This document shows positions 37,907 through 47,043 of a stretch of DNA of 64,000 nucleotides, one piece after another. The stretch spans positions 80,785 to 144,784 of the forward strand of contig JAXMMT010000037.1 in assembly GCA_034399355.1 (NCBI GenBank), in the 5' to 3' direction. A model generated the notes under the pieces. The model made no database searches. It was given only the letters and a program-made list of their open reading frames with translations, and was not told the DNA's origin. The position numbers were made by a program, and so were the translations under genes. Source of the stretch: UBA2279 sp034399355. GTDB taxonomy: Bacteria; Actinomycetota; Coriobacteriia; Anaerosomatales; Anaerosomataceae. Numbering within the stretch: the stretch's first letter is position 1; each line of letters begins with the position of its first letter.

Positions 37907-40570
37907 ATGGACGACTTCGACCGAAACGCAGGGCGGAACCACTCAACAGGCGCCGACAGAGGGAACCCGAAACCTCGCCCGCGTCCGCGGTCGAACGCAC
38001 AGCCGGTGCCGCGCAAGCGGACACAGCGTGCGGCTCCCCGGCAGCAAACTGCCGGCGCCAAGGACCGCTCGCACACCGCGCCTCGACGCAAGGCACCCCA
38101 AGACCAGCGTCGGCCTTCCGGCGCACGGAAAGCCCCACACAGGCCCAGACGGCCTCTCCGCCGGTGGCGCAAGATGTTTCGCATCATCTGGATCGCCGTG
38201 GCACTGGCTCTCGCCGGAGGGCTCATCGCGGCTGGCGTCATGTACGTCTCCGCGACCAAGAGCCTACCCGACCTCAGTAACCCCACCAAGGGTCAAGACC
38301 AAACAAGCGTCATCTACGATCGGAACGGCGATGTGATGACGGAATTGTACGCCGAGCAGAACCGGACGGACGTCACGTTCGACCAGATTCCCGTCCAACT
38401 ACGTCAGGCCGTCATCTCGACCGAGGACCAGCGCTTCTATGAACATAAGGGTGTGGATCCCCTCAGCATCGCACGCGCGCTGTGGGTCGACATCACTCAG
38501 GGAAAGCGTCACGGCGGCTCAACCATAACGCAGCAGTACATCGTGAACACCTTCGTGGAGCGCGAGAACACGCTGACGCGCAAGTTCAAGGAGGCGGTTC
38601 TCGCCTACCACCTGGAGAAGGAGTACTCCAAAGACGAGATCCTGACGATGTACCTCAACGCCATCTACTTCGGCCATGGGGCATACGGTGTGCAGTCCGC
38701 CGCCGAGACGTACTTCGGTAAGAACGTCGGGAATCTGACGCTGGCGGAGTGCGCCATGATCGGCGGCGTCATCAAGTCGCCCGGGCAGTACTCGCCGCGA
38801 ATCGATCCCGACGCCGCCAACACCCGCCGCAGCACCGTTCTCGGCCAGATGCTCGATGAAGGCTACATCAACCAACCCGAGCACGACGCCGCAGTGGCCG
38901 AGGAGTTCTCGCTCGCCCAGCCGAGAGTGGACACCGTCACGCCCGCCCCCTACTTCGTGGAGTGGGTGAAGCAGACGCTGATCGACGAGTACGGGCCCGA
39001 CAGGGTGTTCAAGGGAGGACTCCACGTCACGACCACGATCGACCTGCGGATGCAGCAGGCGGCCGAGGACGCCATCGCCGCAGAGCTCGACCTTGAGGGC
39101 GACCCATCGGCATCGATCGTGGCCATCGACCCGCGCACCGGCGAGGTGCTGGCGATGGTCGGGGGACGCGACTTCGCAACACAACAGTACAACGTCGCCG
39201 TACAGGGTCATCGACAGCCGGGATCGTCGTTCAAACCCTTCGTACTCGTTGCCGGCCTTGAGAACAACGTGTCGCCGGAGCAGACGTACGAGTCCGGGCC
39301 GGCAAGACTCGACATCCCCGGCGGTCAGGTGTGGAAGGTCACGGGCAGTTCCGCCGGAGGACCGCTGCGTCTGCGTCAGGCCACCGAGAAGTCAGTGAAC
39401 TCCGTTTTTGCACAGCTGATTCTCGAAGTCGGTGCGGACAAGGTCGCCGAGACAGCGATGCGCCTCGGCATCGCAACAGACGTGAAGGCGGTACCCGCGA
39501 TCGCGCTCGGCAGCCAGGAGGTCACGCCCCTCGAGATGGCGTCGGCATACGGAACCCTGGCAAACCAGGGGACACACATCCCGCCGTACGGCATCCTTGA
39601 GGTCAAGGACGCCGCAGGCGAGGTCTTGCAAATCGCTGACGCACAAGGCACCGAGGCGGTCTCCCCGGCTGTGGCGTACCTCACGACCGACATCCTGAGG
39701 GGTGTCATCAGCAAGGGTACCGGGACGGCGGCCAACATCAGCCGTCCTGCTGCAGGCAAGACTGGCACCACCCAGGCATATCGCGATGCTTGGTTCTGCG
39801 GCTACACTCCCCAACTCGCCGCATCGGTGTGGGTGGGCTACACCGAGGGTCAGATCGAGATGACGAACGTCCACGGTCGCAAGGTGACGGGAGGTTCCTT
39901 CCCTGCAGAGATCTGGGCACGCTTCATGAAGGCAGCCCTTGACGGTCAGCCGAAAGAGGACTTCAAGCGGCCTAAGGGGCTCACCTCGGCCAGTATCTGT
40001 CTCGAATCGGGTCAGCTCGCAACCGAGTTCTGCGAGAAGACTGGTTCTGCACTGTTCCTCGCGGGAAAGACTCCACTCGAATGCGAGCTGCACATTGGCC
40101 CTGTCCAGATAGAACTCCCTAATTTCATCGGCATGACCAAGGAAGCCGCCATTGCGGCGCTCAACAAACTCCTGCTGCTCTTCAAGGTGGAGGAGCAAGA
40201 GATGGAGGGCGTCCCCGCAGGCATCGTCGGAGACCAGGATCCGCGCTATCCGAGCACGGTGACGACCGAGACGGTGGTGACACTCTATGTTTCGAAGGGT
40301 GCCCCGACCAGTCAACCGCCGGTCGCTTCGTTCGTATACACGCCTCCGACACCCAAACCCAACGAGGAAATCACCTTCGACGCGTCGGAATCGAGCAGCG
40401 ACAGCGAAATCGTGAAGTATGCGTGGGAGTTTGGCGACTCATCGCCCCTACTCGAGGGCGTCGTGGTGAAGCATGTCTTCACAGCCGCAGGCACGTACAC
40501 GGTCACGCTGTGGGTGACGGACGACAACGGTCAGGTGTCGAGCCTACCTGTGGTCGTCGAGGTCAAGTAG
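37907..40570 (+). CDS. Class A penicillin-binding protein with PASTA and PKD domains
   Basis: Bifunctional peptidoglycan glycosyltransferase/transpeptidase of 887 residues. A basic, Pro/Arg-rich cytoplasmic region (1-88) precedes a membrane helix (about 90-112). The GT51 domain has the catalytic Glu in STEDQRFYEHKG (about 173) and GGSTITQQYI. The transpeptidase has GSSFKPF (about 441), SVN (about 496) and KTGTT (about 618). A PASTA domain at about 735-800 and a PKD domain at about 804-887 (PVASFVYTPP ... YAWEFGD ... GTYTVTLWVTDD) follow. The ATG at 37907 has a weak site. A second PBP lies 2.5 kb downstream. Confidence 0.93.
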   Translation: MDDFDRNAGRNHSTGADRGNPKPRPRPRSNAQPVPRKRTQRAAPRQQTAGAKDRSHTAPRRKAPQDQRRPSGARKAPHRPRRPLRRWRKMFRIIWIAVALALAGGLIAAGVMYVSATKSLPDLSNPTKGQDQTSVIYDRNGDVMTELYAEQNRTDVTFDQIPVQLRQAVISTEDQRFYEHKGVDPLSIARALWVDITQGKRHGGSTITQQYIVNTFVERENTLTRKFKEAVLAYHLEKEYSKDEILTMYLNAIYFGHGAYGVQSAAETYFGKNVGNLTLAECAMIGGVIKSPGQYSPRIDPDAANTRRSTVLGQMLDEGYINQPEHDAAVAEEFSLAQPRVDTVTPAPYFVEWVKQTLIDEYGPDRVFKGGLHVTTTIDLRMQQAAEDAIAAELDLEGDPSASIVAIDPRTGEVLAMVGGRDFATQQYNVAVQGHRQPGSSFKPFVLVAGLENNVSPEQTYESGPARLDIPGGQVWKVTGSSAGGPLRLRQATEKSVNSVFAQLILEVGADKVAETAMRLGIATDVKAVPAIALGSQEVTPLEMASAYGTLANQGTHIPPYGILEVKDAAGEVLQIADAQGTEAVSPAVAYLTTDILRGVISKGTGTAANISRPAAGKTGTTQAYRDAWFCGYTPQLAASVWVGYTEGQIEMTNVHGRKVTGGSFPAEIWARFMKAALDGQPKEDFKRPKGLTSASICLESGQLATEFCEKTGSALFLAGKTPLECELHIGPVQIELPNFIGMTKEAAIAALNKLLLLFKVEEQEMEGVPAGIVGDQDPRYPSTVTTETVVTLYVSKGAPTSQPPVASFVYTPPTPKPNEEITFDASESSSDSEIVKYAWEFGDSSPLLEGVVVKHVFTAAGTYTVTLWVTDDNGQVSSLPVVVEVK

Positions 40571-40574
40571 GACA

Positions 40575-42998
40575 TCAGCGCACGCCCCGGAAGAAGTGCC
40601 CGCTTGTCGCCGGCGTCACGAGTGGCTCCGTTGCAGGCGTTCCGCCGGCCAGCGCGACGTCAAGAGCGGCACGGTACGCCGACACGACACGTACTTGCTC
40701 GGCCACGTCCTCTGTCGTGAAGTCCAGGCGCACCGCCGATACCCCGGTCGTAAGCACCCCGGCCAGCGCACGAATGAGATCGAGGGTCACCGCGTTGTAG
40801 ATGTGGCTCCGCCCGGTCGCGTCCGTGCACACGGGGAACTCGTAGCCCTTCTCGTCCCGCAACACCCAGCTGTGGTTGCGGTGTTCGCAAGAACCACATT
40901 CTCGGGTGCAGCCTCCTGCGTTCTGCAGTACGCAGCGCTCGGCCACCATCAGCTCGACACGACCGTACGCGACCGCACCCACGGGTATGGGTGACCCTCT
41001 CGTCAGCGCGGTCAGCTGCGCAGCGGTCAACTCGTGTGACGCCCACAGCAACGTCACACCCAGCGCATCAACAGTCTCAGCTGCCCACGGGTTCACGATG
41101 TTCAGCGGCCAATCCGCCGTAACGCGCGCCTTGTTGCCGAGCGCTTCGCGTACGATGCCGAGGTTGCCCGCGGTGACCGGGGAACCCTCATCGCAGAAAG
41201 CGAGAAGCGCAGCGGATTCCTCCTCGTGTGCGATCCTCGGCAGCAGCGGCGTCACATTTTGGGGCAGCGGCGTGCTGCCGTCGGCCGCGGTCACCCGCCA
41301 CAACACGCGGTCGGCTCCCGCTTCGAGGCATGCCGAAGCCGTTACGGTATCCACAACGCATGCGACGAGCGCGACCGACGTGTGCGAATCGGCTTTGAGG
41401 CCGACCGCCGGCACAACGACCGGCTCTCGCTTCGCCCGATCGGCCCACGGCTCGAGCCGCAGGCGATCTAGCGATTCGAGTGCTTCCCTGCGGGCCGCGT
41501 GAAGAACCGAGTACCCGATGCCGGCACCATGCTCCAGGTCGATGTCGAAGGACTCGACGACATAACCCGACCCCCCGACTCGTCCCACATGTTCAGCGAT
41601 CTCCTCGGCAGAAACCGCCTTGGTTCGCGCCGATTCGACCACCGGCCCGAAGGCTTCGACACGAGCTTCACCGACGGTCGCCGTGATCGAAAGCGGCTGC
41701 CCGATGCGAACCCGCACACCCAGATGCACGGGAGTAGCGCGGTGTCCGATGGCGTCGCCGCCCTCGAACGTGCGCCGGGCGGCGTCGAGCATGGTAGCGT
41801 TGGCCACGCGAAACACACGATCGCCTGGAGCGACGCTCCCCTCCAGCGTCACGTCCACTCGTGAGCCCGAGGGCGCGTTCGCACACACCGCCCCGCGGAT
41901 ACGCAACTCACCCGCCCTCTGTGCGAAGCGCCCGCTACCCGTCCAGAACTCGATCGTGTCACTCGCATCAAGCGCGCGGCCAAGGGAGACCTCAGCCGTA
42001 CCGGCAGCCGCTCGTATCACGCGACCGATTGGGACACCCCGGTTGTTCGGCCGACCGAGACTCATCATCCGACCGTCTCTGATACCCGCCAGGTACGCTT
42101 CGCTGAAGCCGCGGTTGAACGCCTCCTCGAGAAGTTCCCCCTCCGCGTCAGACACCGAATAGTTCTCGGGATCCGCAGCGGCCCGATCGAGCGCCGCTCG
42201 ATAGACGCCCACCACGATCGCCACGTACTCGGACGCCTTCATGCGCCCCTCGATCTTGAGCGCTGCCACACCGCTGCGTATGAGTGCGGGCAACTGGCCG
42301 ATGCCTGCCAGATCCTTGGGACTGAGCAGGTACCGACCCTTCGCGTCGATCTGCTCGGCGCCGTCGCGCACGAGCGTGTACGGCAGCCGACACGGCTGCG
42401 CACACAATCCGCGATTGGCGGAGCGCCCGCCAATCACCGACGACATCAGACACTGGCCTGAATAGCAGTAGCACAGCGACCCGTGGACGAAAGACTCGAC
42501 TTCAACGTCAACCGAGCCAGCGATCATCGCTACCTCGGCGACAGACAGCTCGCGCGCAAGCGTGATTCGCGAACATCCGAGTTCCGCGAGCGTTCGGACA
42601 GACGCGACATTGTGAGCGTTGATCTGCGTCGATGCGTGTACCCGTACGTCCGGCAGCGCGCGTCGGAGAACGCGAAGTAGTCCGATGTCCTGCACGATCA
42701 CTGCGTCGACACCTGCGGCCCACGCGCTGTCGATGAGATCGACCGCCTGCTTCATCTCGTCGGGTAGGACCACGATGTTCGCAGTAAGATACACCTTCGC
42801 GCCGCGCAGGTGCGCGAACCGCGTGCCCTCGGTGAGCGTCTCAAGATCGAAGTTCTCAGCGCCGCGACGCGCGTTAAAATCAGCCAGACCGAGATAGACA
42901 GCGTCGGCGCCGTTGTTGATTGCGGCGACAAGCGCGGTGAGTCCACCGGCAGGCGCAAGGAGCTCTGGTTTGTCCCAAACGAAGCGAGGCTCGTGCAT
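40575..42998 (-). CDS. U32 family peptidase/collagenase-like protein with DUF3656
   Basis: An 807-residue member of peptidase family U32. The N-terminal barrel starts ELLAPAGGLTALVAAINNGA and includes STQINAHNVASVRTLAELGC, with the cysteine cluster CYCYSGQCLMSSVIGGRSAN and GLCAQPCRLPY. A DUF3656-like middle and a C-terminal part with CTRECGSCEHR follow. Full-length relatives include RlhA, which hydroxylates a cytidine of 23S rRNA, so an rRNA modification role is as likely as proteolysis. It is convergent with the upstream PBP and divergent from the second PBP. Confidence 0.9.
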   Translation of the reverse strand: MHEPRFVWDKPELLAPAGGLTALVAAINNGADAVYLGLADFNARRGAENFDLETLTEGTRFAHLRGAKVYLTANIVVLPDEMKQAVDLIDSAWAAGVDAVIVQDIGLLRVLRRALPDVRVHASTQINAHNVASVRTLAELGCSRITLARELSVAEVAMIAGSVDVEVESFVHGSLCYCYSGQCLMSSVIGGRSANRGLCAQPCRLPYTLVRDGAEQIDAKGRYLLSPKDLAGIGQLPALIRSGVAALKIEGRMKASEYVAIVVGVYRAALDRAAADPENYSVSDAEGELLEEAFNRGFSEAYLAGIRDGRMMSLGRPNNRGVPIGRVIRAAAGTAEVSLGRALDASDTIEFWTGSGRFAQRAGELRIRGAVCANAPSGSRVDVTLEGSVAPGDRVFRVANATMLDAARRTFEGGDAIGHRATPVHLGVRVRIGQPLSITATVGEARVEAFGPVVESARTKAVSAEEIAEHVGRVGGSGYVVESFDIDLEHGAGIGYSVLHAARREALESLDRLRLEPWADRAKREPVVVPAVGLKADSHTSVALVACVVDTVTASACLEAGADRVLWRVTAADGSTPLPQNVTPLLPRIAHEEESAALLAFCDEGSPVTAGNLGIVREALGNKARVTADWPLNIVNPWAAETVDALGVTLLWASHELTAAQLTALTRGSPIPVGAVAYGRVELMVAERCVLQNAGGCTRECGSCEHRNHSWVLRDEKGYEFPVCTDATGRSHIYNAVTLDLIRALAGVLTTGVSAVRLDFTTEDVAEQVRVVSAYRAALDVALAGGTPATEPLVTPATSGHFFRGVR

Positions 42999-43138
42999 GA
43001 CGATTCGCCTTCAGTGTGTCGGAGAGCGCGTGGTCCCGCGCCGGACGAGTATACAATGCCCCGACGGCCCATGAGCGTCCCGACCTGGCATCGTGCAGCA
43101 CAAGCAGCCATAATGTGTCGTTGGACGGAGGGAACCTG

Positions 43139-45346
43139 ATGTCAAGGCGCACGCGGCTCCGCCGCATGAAGAAGCCCCATATCGCGGCCCGTGTGATCGT
43201 GTGCGGCATCGCAGCGCTGCTCGCTATCAGCGTACTGTTCACCAGCATCGGAGTCGCCGGGGCGTTCGCCATGGTTTCCGGCTGGCTGATCGACCTTCCC
43301 GACTTGGAGGATCCCAACGCTTTCAAGGTCGCACAGACAACGAGGATCTACTCGGCAGACAACAAACTCATCGCCAACCTGTACCTGGAGAACCGCCAGG
43401 TCGTCGATATCGAGGACATCTCCCCCCACTTGCAACACGCCCTGGTCGCGGTCGAGGACGAGCGCTTCTACCAGCACAACGGCTTTGACGCTGTCGGCAT
43501 CGCCCGGGCTTTCATCACCAACCTGGTCGCAGGCGACGTCGAGGAAGGCGCCTCGACGATCACCCAGCAATACATCCGCAACACCGTCCTTGCGGATGAA
43601 CGCACCGACATCTCCTATCGCCGTAAGGCCCGCGAAGCGTACCTGGCTTACCAGCTCGAACAACGCATGTCCAAAGACGAAGTACTCAGTATGTACCTGA
43701 ATACGGTCTACTTCGGCGAGGGTGCGTATGGCGCCGAAGCCGCGTCCCTCGCTTTCTTCAACAAACACGCGTCTGAGCTGACGATTGCCGAGGCGGCACT
43801 GCTGGCGGGTGTCCTACAGTCACCGAGCAGGCTTACGCCCTACGACAACGCCGAAGGCGCGGTCTCGCGCCGGCAGTGGGTCCTGAGCAAGATGCACGAG
43901 CAGGGATACATCACCGACGAGGAGTATGAGGCGGCCAAGGTCGAGGAACTCCACCTTGAGCGCGCTGCACAGCTGGACGAGCAGGGTGTTTACTCGGCGC
44001 CCTACTTCGTCGCTCACGTGAAGAAGCTCCTGCAAGATGAGTACGGTACGGGCCTCGTGTTCCAGGGCGGCTTGACCGTCTACACGACGCTCGATACCAC
44101 CATGCAAGATCAGGCCGAGAAGGCCTGTCGCAAGATCATGGACCGCGACACCGACCCGGACTACGCGCTCGTGGCGGTCGAACCGGAGACCGGCAAGATC
44201 AAGGCCCTCGTGGGCGGCAAGGACTGGGACACCAACAAGTTCAATTTTGCCACCCAGGCCAAACGGCAGCCCGGCTCAGCGTTCAAGATGTTCACGCTGG
44301 TCACCGCGCTCAAGCAGGGCATGCCTCCGACGCGCAAGATCGACTCCTCGTCACCGGCAATCATAGAGACCGGCGGCAAGCCCTGGCACGTCACAGGCGG
44401 CGGCAAGGGATACATCACACTCCAGCAGGCCACTGTGGGCTCAGTGAACGCCGCCTTCGCACGGTTGATTGCCGAGATGGGCGCCGAACCGGTAGTCGAG
44501 ACTGCACACGACATGGGCATCACCAGCGACGTACAGCCGTTCTTGTCGATCACACTCGGCAGCCAGGAAGTCACTCCACTCGAGATGGCATCATCCTTCT
44601 CGACGCTCGCAAACGAGGGCACGCACATGCCGCCCGTCGCGATCGACAGAATCCTCGATTCCAAAGGTGAGACGATATACGAAGCTGCCTACAAGGGAAC
44701 CGAGGCGATCAGCCCCTCGATCGCCTATGCGGCGACGCAGATTCTTAAAGGTGTCATCTCCGGCGGCACCGCGCGCCGCGCCAACATCGGACGCCCTGCG
44801 GCAGGCAAGACCGGGACCACCCAAGACTACCGTGACGCGTGGTTCTGCGGGTACACACCGCAGCTCTCCTGCTCGGTATGGATGGGCTACACGCCTGAGA
44901 AGCCAATGCGCAATGTACACGGAATCACGGTATTCGGCGGAACGTTCCCCGCGATGATTTGGGCCGAGTTCATGAAGAACGCGCTCGCGAACGAGCCGAA
45001 ACTCGACTTCAAGAAGGCGCCCACGCCAAAGTACACCTGGAAGAAGGAGTGGGACATACCTGAGATCGACGTCCCGGACGTCACGGGCATGACACAGGCA
45101 GAGGCCGAGACGACACTGACCGACGCCAAACTGGAGGTCACCGTGAGCCTGGCCTACAGCCCCACCGTGCCCATGGGACGAGTCATCAGTCAAACGCCGG
45201 CCGCTGGATCCATAGCAAAACCAGCCGACGCCGTGATCATCATCGTGTCCAGAGGTCCCGATCCGAACACGCCACCTCCCCCTCTGAATCCACCGCCACC
45301 CGGCCCGACGGATACGGTACCTCCGACGAGCACCTCCACGCCATAG
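43139..45346 (+). CDS. Class A penicillin-binding protein with PASTA domain and proline-rich tail
   Basis: A 735-residue glycosyltransferase/transpeptidase. A short cytoplasmic part, membrane helix at about 17-40, GT51 Glu in AVEDERFYQHNGF (about 105), STITQQYIRNT, then transpeptidase GSAFKMF (about 379), SVN (about 434) and KTGTT (about 557). One PASTA domain lies at about 645-712 (VPDVTGMTQAEAETTL), followed by a Pro/Thr tail to the end. The ATG has GGAGGG 6 nt upstream. It shares layout with the PBP at 37.9 kb but lacks the basic N-terminus and PKD domain, so the pair is an old duplication or two distinct lines. Confidence 0.95.
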   Translation: MSRRTRLRRMKKPHIAARVIVCGIAALLAISVLFTSIGVAGAFAMVSGWLIDLPDLEDPNAFKVAQTTRIYSADNKLIANLYLENRQVVDIEDISPHLQHALVAVEDERFYQHNGFDAVGIARAFITNLVAGDVEEGASTITQQYIRNTVLADERTDISYRRKAREAYLAYQLEQRMSKDEVLSMYLNTVYFGEGAYGAEAASLAFFNKHASELTIAEAALLAGVLQSPSRLTPYDNAEGAVSRRQWVLSKMHEQGYITDEEYEAAKVEELHLERAAQLDEQGVYSAPYFVAHVKKLLQDEYGTGLVFQGGLTVYTTLDTTMQDQAEKACRKIMDRDTDPDYALVAVEPETGKIKALVGGKDWDTNKFNFATQAKRQPGSAFKMFTLVTALKQGMPPTRKIDSSSPAIIETGGKPWHVTGGGKGYITLQQATVGSVNAAFARLIAEMGAEPVVETAHDMGITSDVQPFLSITLGSQEVTPLEMASSFSTLANEGTHMPPVAIDRILDSKGETIYEAAYKGTEAISPSIAYAATQILKGVISGGTARRANIGRPAAGKTGTTQDYRDAWFCGYTPQLSCSVWMGYTPEKPMRNVHGITVFGGTFPAMIWAEFMKNALANEPKLDFKKAPTPKYTWKKEWDIPEIDVPDVTGMTQAEAETTLTDAKLEVTVSLAYSPTVPMGRVISQTPAAGSIAKPADAVIIIVSRGPDPNTPPPPLNPPPPGPTDTVPPTSTSTP

Positions 45347-45357
45347 GAATGAATACG

Positions 45358-45389
45358 AACGCCCGGTCCGGGTTCCCGGACCGGGCGTT
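45358..45389. terminator. Bidirectional terminator between the second PBP and the NIF3-like gene
   Basis: Perfect 15-bp stem (AACGCCCGGTCCGGG on one arm) with a 2-nt loop, 11 nt past the PBP stop and 21 nt before the convergent gene's stop. Tails are short (GTTCTCG on plus). Confidence 0.75.
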
Positions 45390-45409
45390 CTCGCGTGAAT
45401 GTGGTCGTC

Positions 45410-46360
45410 CTATCGCCTGACGCGCACCATGCCCGAAATGCAATGCACATCGATGCCATGCTTCTCGATCTCATCGAGCACCAGGTTCATGCCCAAGGTG
45501 TCGGAGGAGATGTGCCCGGCGATCACGAGGTTGAGCTTGAGTTCCTCGGCGCGCTTGCGATGCTCTTCGGAGTAGTGCATCCCCACGAGGGTGTCCACCC
45601 CCGCCGCCGACAGCTTGTCCAGGGCGTCGGCAGGGCCCTCGGTACCCCCCGTCATGTCGGCAAGCATCTTGCCGCAACGGGCGCTGCCCTTGCCCTGGAT
45701 GAGCGCCGGACCATAGCCCTTCTCGGCAGCATCCGCGTACTCCGGAATCGTCCGCAGCATCTTCACGAGTTCATCCAGCGTGCGCGGCGCCGCCTCTTCG
45801 ACGGCCGTCTGCACGAAGCGGTTGACCGAGTTGTCCGCCGGCGTGTGGCACGACATCATCGCGAAGTCCAAAACGCGCGCCGCGTCGATTGCGCGGTAAT
45901 GGTTCGCCGGCATTATCTTGCGCCGAATCTCCTCCGCACGCGGCGCGATAAGCGCATCAGCAAGGCCGACACCGACTCCCTGCGCGGCCCACAGATCCGC
46001 CTGCATGTACATGACCCGGTGCAGGTTCGCGAAGCCGGGGCCTTCGGGATGGTGCGCCAGAATGAGGTCGATGGGCGTCCCCTTCTCGCGCATGCGGTCA
46101 GCCAGCAGCACCTCGCCGACCTCCATGTCGATACCCACCACCAGGCTGCGGACCTCAAGGTCGGGATCACCGAGACAGATGCGCGTGTCATCGTACGGGT
46201 TGATGAGGCGCTCAGCATCGAAGAAACCCTTCTCCTCCTCGTCGAGCTTGTCGTGGATCACTTTCACTGCGGCGAGCTGACGATCGATCTCCTCGGGGGA
46301 ACGGCCGTCGTTGGCCCTGCCCTTCTCGATGGCGATCCCGTAAATCTCTCTGAGCTTCAT
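45410..46360 (-). CDS. NIF3-related protein (putative metal-binding hydrolase)
   Basis: A 316-residue protein similar in pattern to the long NIF3-like (NGG1-interacting factor 3) group: ILAHHPEGPGFANLHRVMYM near residue 108, VGMHYSEEHRKRAEE near 260 and the C-terminal GHISSDTLGMNLVLDEIEK. His and Glu in these blocks would bind a dinuclear metal centre. Function is unknown for the group. The ATG at 46360 was chosen over an 8-residue longer opening; its start overlaps the mpg stop in ATGA, so it is coupled to mpg. Confidence 0.7.
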   Translation of the reverse strand: MKLREIYGIAIEKGRANDGRSPEEIDRQLAAVKVIHDKLDEEEKGFFDAERLINPYDDTRICLGDPDLEVRSLVVGIDMEVGEVLLADRMREKGTPIDLILAHHPEGPGFANLHRVMYMQADLWAAQGVGVGLADALIAPRAEEIRRKIMPANHYRAIDAARVLDFAMMSCHTPADNSVNRFVQTAVEEAAPRTLDELVKMLRTIPEYADAAEKGYGPALIQGKGSARCGKMLADMTGGTEGPADALDKLSAAGVDTLVGMHYSEEHRKRAEELKLNLVIAGHISSDTLGMNLVLDEIEKHGIDVHCISGMVRVRR

Positions 46361-47004
46361 CGAATTGTCCTTCCTTGGCCGCAACTCTTGTCGGAGCGCG
46401 GTCCGGTCTTCGCCTTCGAAACGTGTACGTTCCCCTTCACGTAGAAACGGAACTGCAAGTTATGGCCGGACGACAGCCCTATCCTGCCACTCTCCCCGAT
46501 CACGGTGACCGGCGCGCTGCCCTCGCAGATGCTCAGACGCCCGACACCCAGTACGGTACCGTTGTCCGACAGGTCGACGCCGAACGCCTGCGCTAGCTTG
46601 CCCGGCCCATCCGCGATGGACGCAGGCCTTCCTCGCCTTCGAGCCATCACGGCTTCGCCGATCAGTGGTTCGATCGCGCGGATGAGTACGGCACCGGCGA
46701 CACCGTCTGACTCGGTGACAAGGTTCAGCATGTGGTGGTTCCCGTACGTGAAGTACACGTACGCCCGGCCTGGAGGTCCATACATCACACGATTGCGCTT
46801 GGTGACGCCCTTCGTTGCGGCATGCGAACCGGGATCGTCCGCACCCAAGTATGCCTCTGTCTCCACGATGCATCCCGCCGTGAGTTCTCCGCCCACAGTG
46901 CTGACAAGCACTGCGCCGAGAAGCTCGCGCGCGACCGTGACGGTGTCACGCGCGAAGAAAGACTCCCCGAGGGGTGCTGTGTTGGCAAAATCGAAGCGTT
47001 CCAT
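46357..47004 (-). CDS. mpg: 3-methyladenine DNA glycosylase (AAG/Mpg type)
   Basis: Removes alkylated purines and hypoxanthine from DNA. The 215 residues have the family blocks ARELLGAVLVST, IVETEAYLGADDPGSHAATK with the catalytic Glu, RNRVMYGPPGRAYVYFTYG, and a C-terminal domain with GPGKLAQAFGVD. The ATG at 47004 lies 8 nt from a TACAAT hexamer with no ribosome site, so the mRNA may be leaderless. It overlaps the NIF3-like gene by 4 nt. Confidence 0.95.
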   Translation of the reverse strand: MERFDFANTAPLGESFFARDTVTVARELLGAVLVSTVGGELTAGCIVETEAYLGADDPGSHAATKGVTKRNRVMYGPPGRAYVYFTYGNHHMLNLVTESDGVAGAVLIRAIEPLIGEAVMARRRGRPASIADGPGKLAQAFGVDLSDNGTVLGVGRLSICEGSAPVTVIGESGRIGLSSGHNLQFRFYVKGNVHVSKAKTGPRSDKSCGQGRTIR

Positions 47005-47012
47005 AGCCAGCA

Positions 47013-47018
47013 ATTGTA
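47013..47018 (-). promoter_or_regulatory. Putative -10 element of a leaderless mpg transcript
   Basis: TACAAT on the minus strand ends 8 nt before the mpg ATG, with no ribosome site between. No good -35 is visible. Confidence 0.45.
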
Positions 47019-47043
47019 TGCGAAATCGCTGCGCCTGTATGCG

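Noticed and set aside
39392..40315. 307-codon minus-strand open frame opposite the PBP transpeptidase domain
   Set aside because: It is complementary to catalytic motifs (SVN, KTGTT) of the PBP and has no family features.
41500..42200. Long plus-strand frames opposite the U32 peptidase, considered as a hidden gene
   Set aside because: Composition is biased toward Ser/Thr/Arg/Pro as expected of an antisense reading, and no start site is supported.
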